A stretch of 64,000 bases of DNA from Membranipora membranacea (lineage: Eukaryota > Bryozoa > Gymnolaemata > Cheilostomatida > Membraniporidae), in contig OU612069.1 in the NCBI GenBank assembly GCA_914767715.1, positions 15,187,387-15,251,386 of the forward strand, written 5' to 3'. The first letter of the stretch is position 1; each line of letters opens with the position of its first letter. The position numbers and the translations under genes were made by a program. A model generated the notes under the pieces. It saw only the letters and a program-made list of their open reading frames with translations. It had not been told where the DNA came from and made no database searches. This document shows positions 48,501 through 58,752 of this stretch, in pieces.

Positions 48501-51500
48501 GTATTATCCACCAATGCTCTGTCCTCATCGGATGTTACAAAGAAAGTCATGTTTCTGTCCCGACAAGGCGCTCTGGTGGTAGGTGTTGATGCCATTCTTG
48601 TTGATGTGGGCGTTGTTTGGGTGGTAGTTCTGGCTAAAAGTGGAGAAAAATGTTTGTCGTCTACACCACAATATATTGATGAAATTTAATGTGTCAGGTA
48701 GGAAAGACACATTCAGGCAAGTGCAGGATGGGTGATGAAGTACTAATAATATCTGGTTGAAATCAACTTAGGCAAGTTTGGGATTGAATCCTAGTTACAT
48801 GTTAAACAAATATGATAATGGAGACCATAACAAAGTGGATCCGTGACCTAGCTCTGTACATCAAGAATGACTGTGACATTATTGCAGGGTACATAAAACT
48901 AGTGCTAAATTATTTGCTTTTATACTGACCTTTATTTATTACCATAACATTTATTGAACAGTTGCCTTTGTAAATCACATGGCTACCAACGGCAAGTCTA
49001 GTCTTTATATCAGGTGTTATCTCCACTATTGCTCTTTCATCATCAGAAGTCACATGCAGTGTCATGTTTTTGTCCTGACAACGTGCTCTGGTGCTGGTTG
49101 TTGGTGAGGTAGTTGTTGGTGTGGTTGGTCTTGGTGTGGTTGGAGTTGTCAGTGTGGATGTAGTTGTTGTTGTGGTAGTTGTTGGTTTGGTTGTAGTCGT
49201 TCGTTTGGTTGTTGTTGGTGTGGCTGTTGTTGTCGGTGTGGTTGTAGTTGTCGGTTTGGTTGTAGTTGTCGGTTTGGTAGTTGTTGGTTTGGTAGTTGTT
49301 GGTTTGGTTGTAGTTGTTGGTGTGGTTGTAGATGTTGGTGTGTGCAGTTGTTGGTGTGGTTGTACTTGTTGGTGTGGTTTTAGTTGTTGACCTGGTACTC
49401 AATTTGGGATCTACAGAGTTAAACAGTAAATTTGTTGAAGAGAATTGAAACCCTAGGTAAAAGAATTGTGTAGTCATGCTAAGGAAATAATATGCCTCAT
49501 CCACTAAAGGACGCAACGTAAGTGGCAACAATGTCGGTCATATCAGGTATCAAGGGCGCCCAGTCATGTTCTTCTTTATAGTTTGATTATTTTGAGTTAC
49601 GTTGGAGTTATTTCTTTATGTGAGCGAAGCCATGCAACATTTAACAAGAATCAAACTGACATTTTATCTATCATGCGGTATATCATTCAAACATAGTCGG
49701 ACAAATAGTAATAAACAGTAATGCCACTAAGTTCAATATGGGGAAAACAAGAAAAAGACAGCATTTATGATACTGTATACTCACATTTAAACTGCTGGAT
49801 TCTTCTGCGTTGTCCGACGTACAGAGAGTGATTAGTGAGAAGCAGAGAGGTGGGTTCGTACAGACAGCCTGAGCAGAGATCCAGTGTGGTTACTCTATCT
49901 GCGTTGATGTCTACTAGTTGGATCCTATTGTTGTCCCACTCAGCAACAAGTAGTGCCTGGTTACCTATGAATACAAGGCCATGTAGCCCTTTGAAAGGAG
50001 AGTTTATGAGAGAGCTGTCTGTGTAGCCGTTATACCTTGAGCCTGAGATCAGTGTGATTCTCTTATCTTTGTGTGTGATACTGTAGAGAGCCCGATTTGC
50101 ATTTATTACATACAGGTCCCTGTTGTCATCTTGTGTCAGCTGATAGATAGACGAGAGAATGTCAGACTTAACAAAAGTACCGACAGCCTCATTGTGAATA
50201 TCCACTGTCCTCACAGCATTGTTATTCCGGTCAGTGACAAGAAGCCTGTCATCATACTTGTCTCTTATTACATACTGGGGACGGTTGAACTGACCGGGTT
50301 GACCTTCTGAGTCTCCTGCTGTCCCACACTGTCCTGAGAACACTGAGGTGAGACCTGTGTGACGGGCAATCACTCTCAGACAGTGATTCTCAGTGTCAGC
50401 TACAACTACATGATTAACTGCGATCTGTGTGAATCCATAGATAACACTGAACAGAGCCTCAGATCCGTACCTCTCTCTGTATCCACTCTCTGTAGTACGC
50501 CCAGCTATGAGGGTAGATGACGTACCATCGCTGGTCTTCAGTGAAGACTGGGCCGTGTAGATTATGTGATCTGGTCTGAAGAGATCGATCTCCATGTGCC
50601 AAACATACCAAGTGCTGGTGGTGACGTTTATAGCTGTAGATCTCTCCAACCTGTAAGATTGATATTATTAATTAAAAGGATTATTCTGTTTAATTTCATC
50701 TCATTATTCGAGTAATTAGTTGACAAGAAAGTTACAGATTTGGGAAGAAAATGTTTTTAAATTCTAATTCAAAAGAAAGGAGTTTCTGCATGTGCTAATT
50801 TTAAAAACACTTTTTTAAATTTATGAATTGCAAAATTTCTGTATTTGATGATTTAGTTGCTGTGTATTAATAAACTGGTGAATAAAATATCACAGAAAAA
50901 GCTTTTTTTCACACATTGATCACCAATGAAGAAATGAAACTATTTCCAAACAATCGAAATTGAATACACGCACGCATCAATTATACAAAAAAAGTTTCCA
51001 ACTCAATGAATCATAAGAAAACCAACAGCTCAAACCAACAGTAATAAAGTATTACAACTCACAAGCAGTTCCTTTTTGAACCAATACTATCATATGACTA
51101 GTTCACCCAGCGTGGCCTATCCTGAATCTGATATTTCTAAATGAGGGTTTTCTAGCGTGGAATTTTTCAATATTTTTAAACTACTATTCTTTATCACAGC
51201 ATTCTGGATACGTGTATTGTATAGACCTGTCACTGGCGGAAAATAACTCACCAATCAACTAGAGACTGTGTATCCTGATCCATACACCATACAGTATTCA
51301 GAGTCAGACACCATAACACCTGTCAAAATACTATCCTTGAATCAATTTGTTAGAAGAGAAGTTACCAAGGTGCTTTAGGTTCGGTAGAGAGGAGAATTCC
51401 TATAGAAAGGGGAAACTGATCCACCATTGACACCCATCGAATTAGATTTGTGTCAGGGTTAAAGCAAATTATACTGAAAATCTCAATTACTATAATAATA

Positions 51501-51578
51501 ACCTTTCAATACTTACACTTTTAATGGAATATCAATCCTCTTTGTACTTACAAGTAAAAGTGCAAGTCTCAGCTCCAT
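45543..51578 (-). CDS. Secreted NHL-repeat protein with Thr/Pro linker, nine exons
   Basis: Exons (minus): 51,552-51,578; 51,252-51,319; 49,785-50,650; 48,930-49,410; 48,415-48,633; 46,828-47,013; 46,517-46,660; 45,806-46,043; 45,543-45,651. All introns are GT-AG and every junction keeps phase. Exons 1-2 give a signal peptide (MELRLALLLVLWCLTLNTVW) with a strong ATG context. Exon 3 is an NHL beta-propeller: repeated hydrophobic-D-x-x-N-x-x-I/L-R/Q patterns such as VVADTENHCLRVI, LLVTDRNNNAVRTVD and LLVAEWDNNRIQLVD. Exon 4 has a long Thr/Pro linker, then module 1 (CQDKNMTLHVTSDDERAIV to NCSINVMVIN). Exon 5 repeats the module (CRDRNMTFFVTSDEDRALV). Exons 6-9 encode Cys-containing extracellular-type sequence. 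No transmembrane helix is seen, so secretion is inferred. One extra base in the linker breaks the frame, so this allele or assembly would stop at 49,043. Without it the product is about 778 residues. The last exon is the least certain. Confidence 0.75.
47195..47290 (-). mobile_element. tRNA-like SINE remnant in NHL-gene intron
   Basis: The minus strand has a box B (GGGTTCGACTCCC, plus-strand 47,206-47,218) and a weak box A. An internal 20-bp tandem duplication, GCAGCGCACTTACTGATTGC, lies near 47,236-47,275. The fold is not that of a working tRNA. Confidence 0.5.
47966..48120 (+). mobile_element. tRNA-like SINE remnant in NHL-gene intron
   Basis: Box A (TAGCTCAGTGTG, 47,974-47,985) and box B (GGTTTGAATACC, 48,028-48,039) are present, with an anticodon arm disrupted by an AT-rich insertion and a T-rich segment after. 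It lies in the intron between exons 5 and 6 of the NHL gene, antisense to it. Confidence 0.55.
49095..49395 (-). repeat. Thr/Pro-coding repeat array with frame lesion
   Basis: Imperfect short units, ACC-ACA-CCA-ACA-ACT-like on the minus strand, encode TTTPTTTTKPTTT-type linker. Near 49,338-49,346 the plus strand reads GTGTGTGCAGTTG where neighbouring units read GTGTGGTAGTTG, one base longer. The exon is 481 nt where phase requires a multiple of three. Confidence 0.8.
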
Positions 51579-51929
51579 GATTCTTAACAGGCCAAATATA
51601 TCGATGGTACTATAGTAGTATTTGCTCTACACCTCGACTCTGATCACAGTACAGAGGGCAAATAAAGCTTCAGCAACCAAAAACTCACAGCATACAAAAT
51701 TGGCTTTATATAACCTGGTATCTTTTATGTGCGTCAAACTTGAGATAAGAGAGCCGAGTAAACATTTCTCCCGCACGTTACTGATTACTGTTGACATAAG
51801 AATATCTTATAAATAGGAAGGTATGTGATTCAGGTGAGTTGTAAATAAGACATTGATACACATGAAATAAAGTCGTTCTTGAGTTTTCATAGCTTGATTT
51901 CTTTATATGGTATCTGTTATATTCGATCC

Positions 51930-52045
51930 ACTTGGGGCCGAATATCCAAGCAGGACAGACACCTCTCTTTTACACATAATTGCTCATGTTTATTTGTATA
52001 AAGTTGCCTCCTTCCTGTTGAGGAAGGAGACAACTCTATATATAT
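51930..52045. repeat. Dispersed hairpin repeat (inverse copy at 43.7 kb)
   Basis: Contains a perfect 9-bp stem, CTCCTTCCT-GTTG-AGGAAGGAG, with flanking complementary AGTTG/CAACT. The sequence ATTGCTCATGTTTATTTGTA with neighbours occurs in reverse complement near 43,775-43,795, next to a decayed version of the same hairpin (43,740-43,760). Confidence 0.6.
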
Positions 52046-52092
52046 ATATATATATACTTGATATATATATATATATATATATATATCAAGTG
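52036..52092. repeat. TA microsatellite forming a palindrome
   Basis: Two (TA)n tracts are separated by CTTGA, and the right flank ATCAAG makes the whole block nearly self-complementary. Confidence 0.9.
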
Positions 52093-52119
52093 AGAGATTA
52101 CACAGAGAGACACCAAGTA

Positions 52120-53480
52120 TTCTAGAACATTCTTAGATCAGAATATTGTAATGTACTGTAAATAGCACTCATTGTTGATGTGTTTGGGCGTATTAGAATG
52201 AGATCAAACATACAATAGTACACATACCACTGCAGGACTCATGTTGTAATCTGCTAATACAAGTCCTCAGGACATTCTCACATTATTGGTAATGTTACAT
52301 TAACAGTATGTATTTTTTGTAGGAACATGCACAGCCTAGGAGGCAGCTAATTATTCAATTTTTCACAGTTTTTTATCGCTGTCCAAACGACTGTATGTTT
52401 ACTTTCTTAGTCAAAACCTGCACAAGTTAGTTTACACTCAAATCAGAAAACTCACAATTCGCAAGTTACCCATCCCTACTGTCATAATTATGTCAATACT
52501 CAAATTTGCACCATAGATCAATTCAATGACATGTCAGACATCTGGATTCAACCCTTTAGATGTTGATGTGCATCTAATTTGAGTACATTATCCCTTCTCT
52601 GCCTACCACCCGGTCAGAAGGTTGCTTATTTCCATCAGATATTTCCTTCGAAACGGTTCATACCTAGATGCCATACACATTCACAAAAAAATGTTTTAAA
52701 CAATGTTTATGGGTATGGAAAAGAGGAAAATAAATTTTGGCTTCGGTTCGACAAAGAAAGTGGATTCTCAGAGGCCAATGTTTCTTGTTAACTTTCTCTG
52801 GCCAAAGTCCACCCTCTGGTTGCGTCTTGAGCACAATCGGTATAGATGACACAACTCCAATTATGTACTTGTCTTCTTAGGTCTTGGCCAATATTGTTGT
52901 AGTTAACAATGGGAATGTGCGATTCTAGTTTTCAAGTGTTTAATGAGCTGTTTTAAGGCCTCCTCTTGAAATTATCAGCTAAAAAATATGCTTTATGCAA
53001 AGCGGTAACAATTCAAAAAAATTCCACACCCTACTAAAGATAGATCATTGAAAAGTTTTATTACTAAAATTATCGATTCAGAATTAATCAGGCAAACTTT
53101 TTCAAGAGCATAAATTTGACACCCACGTTTACCTGACATGTATTGAAGTATAGTATAGTTGATACAACCAGACTATAAAAGCTGAGAGACAATCTGCAAT
53201 AATAGTGATAACGAATGAATCAAAGAATGTATGAATGAACCTTTATTGTCGCAATGCTGCATGTGAAATAAAATGGTGAAGATAATTATGATTTCAGGAT
53301 CATTCAAGCAAGTTGTTTTCAAGAGAATAATTTTACCTGACTAGGACCATACTTATAAGGTACAAGGTCATTTAAAGGTCATTCAAGCATCAGTTACCAG
53401 ACTGATACAACCAGATCATAATATAACATCTAAGGCACAATATATAACCCACCATCTGGATGTATCTACTGAGCCGGTGA
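52120..53480 (+). repeat. Duplicated segment upstream of C3
   Basis: It is the counterpart of 38,600-39,940. The promoter-proximal part is itself present in two related versions, and their order is reversed relative to C2, which points to unequal exchange or conversion. Confidence 0.65.
53174..53181 (+). promoter_or_regulatory. TATA-type element upstream of C3
   Basis: TATAAAAG in the same CCAGACTATAAAAGCTGAGA block as C2. Here about 315 bp of extra sequence separate it from the ATG. A decayed second version (CCAGATCATAATATAAC) near 53,410-53,428 lies closer to the ATG, so the functional core promoter is uncertain. Confidence 0.5.
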
Positions 53481-53495
53481 CACAAGACGGAGAAA

Positions 53496-55950
53496 ATGCT
53501 GATGGTTAAAGTTTTTCTTGTTTTCTTTGTACTGTTACTGTGAATAGCAGGTGGGTAAATTACATACATCGGGAAACTAGCGGTTGTCAGTCTAGGAATT
53601 GTTGTATATCGTGATAAACAGTAAAAATTTCAATTGTGTATTGTCTTGTATGCTCAGCTATCAATATCTCAATTGATTTTGGAAAGGGTGAGAATTCTAT
53701 ATGGATTCATCCCGCTAGTTAGTTTCCACTATGTCAATGATTCCACTCTGCACAGATGATTCCCAGAGACAATTGCGAATTTCCAGTTGTCAGAACCAAG
53801 GTCAAAAATTAATTATGGCTGAATGTCCGTGAAAACCTTTACTTGTTGCCAAAAATTTAATTAAAAGTTATACAACATTGTTACATTTAATTATACGATC
53901 GTTGATTTGTTTTGATATCTTCTTATGTTAACCTGGTTGTATAATGTCTCGGAGTTATTTAATATGATAAGCCTTCAGATACACCAACAAAAAAATAAAT
54001 GAAATTTACAAGATACAAGATACAGCTACAAAATTAACCTACCAAAAATAATTAAATGTGTTTCAAAATGATGGTTGAATGTGTTTTTTTACACGACAGC
54101 AAGGGATATCCTTGATGAATCCAAAAGTGCTGCTGGCTTTATAGGCAAAATGATACAGCCAGTGTTGATGATAGAAATAGATACAAGATGTGAGAAGTAT
54201 GAGGGGGTATGCTCTGATCAGACAAGTACCAATCAATGTGCTGTGTGTACTATTGTTTACTGCAGCACTGATGAGGATGAAATTGTAGTAAGAGTTACCA
54301 ATGTCCATGTTGTTGATAATGAAATCAGATTTACAGATTTACAGATTTATTTATAATCCACTGTTAGAATACCCTGAGGTATTAAATAAAACAGTTAGCG
54401 AGCTCAAATCCATGATGGGACACTATCCCTTAAGCGTCCTTTTGTCTTTAGATGAGGTTGAAGGTATTATGAATCCATCTGAAGTGGAAAAATTGTATTG
54501 GTAAATATGTAGCTAGATCAGCTGTTGCAATGCAAGTTGTCTCTCCAAAACTCATGAGATATTTATATAATTCTCGCAATGATTGTGAACAGTTTCCCCA
54601 GATAAGCTAAAGAGAGAGATTGTTTTATTGCTTGTCATCAATACTGAAGCAAAATTATAGTGACTGTAAGAAGGCGTTATCATTTAGGAGTCTGATACTA
54701 AAAGGTATGAAACTGTTTAAAAAACAAGTTGAGCGGCACTTAGCTGATAAAAATGTTCTCCTACCTGGAACATAATGTTTGTTAAAAATATGGTCTTCGT
54801 CATTAATAAAATTTACTGCAGTACTAAGAGTTCGGTCTGAGATCAGATTAGGAATGTCACAGCTGTATGAGGTAGAAAAAGGAGATAATAATCGAGATCT
54901 CTACTTTGCCGTGCAAGAGTTAAACCAAACTTCTGAATTATATAATAAAATCGGTAATATAAGGGATTGCACAAAATACTCACATTGAGTATTGGACGAA
55001 TAAAAAGATTTGAACTTAGACAATGCATAAAACCTGCTTTTCTATCTGCGAAAAATGTGGTCGGCATTATCAGTCCATTTTAAATCATCATTGAAAATAG
55101 TACCCAGATACTTAAAACATTGAACTTTCTCTACTGGGTTGTCATCAATAAAAACATTAGAAGTGACTTCCTGGGATCTACTGAAGTCAAAGGTCATCTC
55201 CTTGGTCTTGGCGGTATTCAGTATAAGACAGTTAGCTTTGCACCATTCGGAAAAATCATTTACGGCTTTAAAATAAAATTCATCACTACTGCTATGATCC
55301 AAAAGACCCAAAATAACCATGTCATCAGCATACTTATATATCCTTATGTTAGGGTGATCAGATTGAACCGTGTCAGTGTAGATGGAAAATAAAAATGGAG
55401 ATAAAACTCACACCTGTGGGCAGCCAGTACTACTAGGTAAAATATCAGATTTATGACTGGAGATTCTAAATATAAAGCAGACATTCATGTAATACATGCA
55501 TACAAATGCGGCATATTACTAGGGAAATGTCCAGACATGACATAGAAAGTGTTCACTCACTCACAGCTTAAAATGAAATGTACAATAACCTCCCCGCAAA
55601 CATCGGGATTTTTACTATTCTCTGAGTGTTAGCGCCAATCAAGTATGAGTAACTCATGTTTTTCGCTGCTAGTTTATGCTGGATCGCCACACCTAATTCC
55701 TTCTGATGGTACTAATTGAATTGAATTAATCCATAACATTATGTTACGTAATGTTATGTTATGTTACGTTATGTCCATGTAACATTAGATCACATGATTA
55801 ATGTATAACGCTTAAACTTTCATCTTCTTTGTTATTTAGGAGAGAGCAGCCTTAAAAAGAGTATTCTACACAGGTTATGGATATGGTGTGCCGGGCGATC
55901 GAGGCAGACAAAATGCAGGGCTAGGAAAAAGAGGCTTTTACATTGGCTAG
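53496..55950 (+). pseudogene. Cys-core precursor C3 with Tyr/Gly peptide, TGA in signal
   Basis: Exons are 53,496-53,550, 54,100-54,287 and 55,840-55,950, GT-AG, phases 1 and 0, 118 codons in total. Exon 1 starts MLMVKVFLVFFVLLL and then has an in-frame TGA (53,541-53,543), where C1 and C4 encode Cys, followed by a normal donor. Exon 2 has no RGLE repeat. It reads ARDILDESKSAAGFIGKM and a core in which the second Cys is Tyr and the third spacing is eight (CEKYEGVC, CAVCTIVYC). Exon 3 encodes ERAALKR, a YTGYGYG stretch, then NAGLGKR and GFYIG. GKR is the usual cleavage-plus-amidation signal of animal peptide precursors. Intron 2 contains a LINE fragment. The TGA makes a normal product unlikely. 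All other features are intact. Confidence 0.65.
54650..55445 (-). pseudogene. LINE reverse transcriptase fragment in C3 intron 2
   Basis: Minus strand, with one degenerate G-C-P-Q motif and stops: VLSPFLFSIYTDTV, then KYADDMVILG (catalytic box), then FSEWCKANCLILNTAKTKEM, KVQCFKYLGTIFNDDLKW, SRFYALSKF, and at the end FLNSFIPFSIRLLNDN. This order covers reverse transcriptase motifs 4 to 7 and the extreme C-terminus. It is 5'-truncated and inactive. The family is not the same as that of the LINE at 1949-3204. Confidence 0.85.
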
Positions 55951-57421
55951 TCGGAAAAAGGGAGGAGTAGAGAATATAAAACCCCTTATTGAAAAACTTA
56001 TGATGTAATAAGAATTTCATAGCTTCTCATGTAACTGTTCTGTGTTCAATTATAGCTTACTGTTTTTGTAACGATGAATAGTCAGTAAAGAAATTATTTA
56101 TTATCAGTTTTTAGATTTAATGACAATACATTATATATAACAAATTTACATGTTACTTCATGAACTTTTTAGGTTTTCTTTCATTCTATCAATTTTTAAG
56201 TGGCCAATGGCTCTGTGCTCTGCGTCCTAAGTGAGCCTACCCATGCATTGCCATGCCATAGATACAGATATAACAAGATATCTGGACAGGATTAGGTGCA
56301 AACCAGATTTCTGTCCGGATAGCTATTAATGTAGCATACAACCCTGGCACCACTAGACATACATCCACTTGCAATTTGCCTTCACAGATAGGCAACATAC
56401 TCAAAAATACAACTCATATGAGCTCTGGTTCTGCACCACAGGGCACTCAGCAACCTCAAAGACCCAATGGCTGCAAAAAAATAAATTATATTGGGAAGCT
56501 ATGTTTTGTTTTAATCTCATAGAAAAGCGTAATTCCTTTTTATCGGACGCAACAGTATTGTTCTTGCAGATGATTTTTCAATTGACATGACTGTTCACAT
56601 ATTGAGATTAAAACAAACAAAAGATAATTGCTTCAATTCTAGAATCAAATAGTTTAACATCAACTTTTTCGAGCAATGTATTTATTTCGAGAGTATTTAC
56701 ACTTGGCCAGTCATATTGGGTATGCCTGTTACTGAAGCAAAATGGTGGAAGAGAGTTTGCAATTAAAATAATTAAAAAAATAAAACATGCAAATTTAGAA
56801 GGAGTACATCATTGTGCATCAAATATTGAAATATAAGTTTTGTGGTTGTCTGCTACTTTAAAGCATCTCTCCAAGGCCACTAATCTTTGTAACCAATTAT
56901 TGAGGGAAGTAACAGTGGGTTGTGTCCAATTTGTTTTTCTTTCTCTATGTTTTTGCATATTTTATTGCTGAACCACTTAAGCATCACATCTTTGTCATGG
57001 TTATCTTGATCATCTAGTTTGTAAGTTGTATTCGAGTTAACATATTTTATTTTCGCTTAATTTAGTTCTCAAACTGTCAGTTTCTGATTTCTTGTGAATA
57101 GATTTTGATATGTTATTCCACCAAATATTTTTGTTGGTCACTTATAAATTGATGGTATGAAAGAAGAGGTATGCTTAAAACTTCCTGAAGTAACATGTAT
57201 TAAATGTAAGTTATTAATGTAGTTTTATTAAATTCAATCTTGAAGGTAAAAATTACATTATTTCAATAACATAATACTGTCAATTGATACAATACCAGTA
57301 AGCTATAATCAAATACAGAACATCAAAAGCTAAAAATAAAATATTAGTATACATATATATTCAATTCTTAGTAACTCATTGGCTCACATTAGCTACACAT
57401 CTCTTCATTGATGACTCATCT
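55951..57421. other. Intergenic; start of the C4/C5 duplicated unit
   Basis: From about 56,200 onward the sequence matches 62,310 onward. No gene is recognised between C3 and the last exon of C4. Confidence 0.45.
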
Positions 57422-58752
57422 TTAGTATCCGCCATACCAAACACGCCTTTTTAAGGAGGGCACATAACCTCTTGTTAAAGCGACTCTCTTCTAAACAACA
57501 GATCGAATGAATGAATGAATGAATGAAAGGTACTTCACCCTATTCAAGTGATATATACTATTGCATGTATATTGCTGATCCAAAGAGCATAAATTAAAAT
57601 TTGTAGCTAAAGTGCCATCACAAGGAATAAGCTGTGGCATAAATTATGGGCGGGTACTCATTCTAAATTGGCTCTAACAATCACAGAAACATATCATAAT
57701 AGTGAAAATCCTGATGTCATTATGGAGGTAATTGGTACTTTTAGTCTGAATTATGAATGAGTAAACATTTTAAGACCCTTTACGATTCATTTCCCAACAC
57801 TTACTTATAAGCTGCATTCATTTGCAGTGCATGTGCTTCAGTGCATCTAGGAAAACTGTCTATACATTCCTTGCAAGAATTTTATAATTATCTCATTTGA
57901 TTTTAAATAAGACTAAATTAAAATAAGATAATTAAAATCAAGATAAATTTGTCCTCTTGCAACAGCTGCATTTTCCCACATGTTAAAAAAAGAATTTAAA
58001 TATATATATGATGACACATAGAGAATAATGTCTCACCACAAAGTAAGTTATAAACATTATCAACAACAGTTACTCTTACCGCAGTTTCCTCCTCCTCATC
58101 AGCACTGCAGTACAAAGTCATACAAACAGCACATGAGGTACTTGTTTGATCAGAGCATACCCCATGAAACTCCTCACAACATGAAGCCATCTCTCTCCAG
58201 TCCTCTGTCGAGTCCTCTCTCCAGTCCTCTACCATACCACAATGCTGTCACATAAAACGTAAAAAGAAAATATTTGTTCTTCTTTAAACTCAACCAACTC
58301 AAGTTTTATTCATTCTTGTATAGACTTTGAATGACTATCTACTCTGAATGATTTGAATTGATATTTTGGCAACAAAAAAGGTGTTCAGATAATTATTTAG
58401 TTGCATCCAGCCTGCTTGATGCAATGCCACATATCATTTTCAAGATGCTCTGGGATAATTTGACAATGAAAATTACTGTTTTATAAACTCAAGAAAGTTT
58501 TTTTTTCGTTTTAGTGCCTTTCTCAGTGCATAACTATAACTATATACATATATATGTATATGTATATTTTTTATTTATTTGCATTTGCCATCATCCGAAG
58601 ATGTTTTCCCTGAAGTGCAAAACAAAAATAAGAAACGGCCAATACAAAGACAAGGGAATAAATTTTCTAATTCTAACTGATTGAGTCTGCTAGAAAACAG
58701 TAACCCTTCCTCTTTATGCTTTTTTGCGTAAATCACTCACCTGATGTACATG

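Noticed and set aside
49043-49531. Asn/Thr/Tyr-rich frame and the opposing Val-rich frame
   Set aside because: Both are off-frame readings of the Thr/Pro-coding array of the NHL gene. The true frame resumes after a one-base lesion.
53541-53543. Selenocysteine codon as first explanation for TGA
   Set aside because: C2 and C3 share a duplicated segment, the site is in a signal peptide, and no SECIS-like fold was noticed. Inherited nonsense is simpler. It stays listed as a check.
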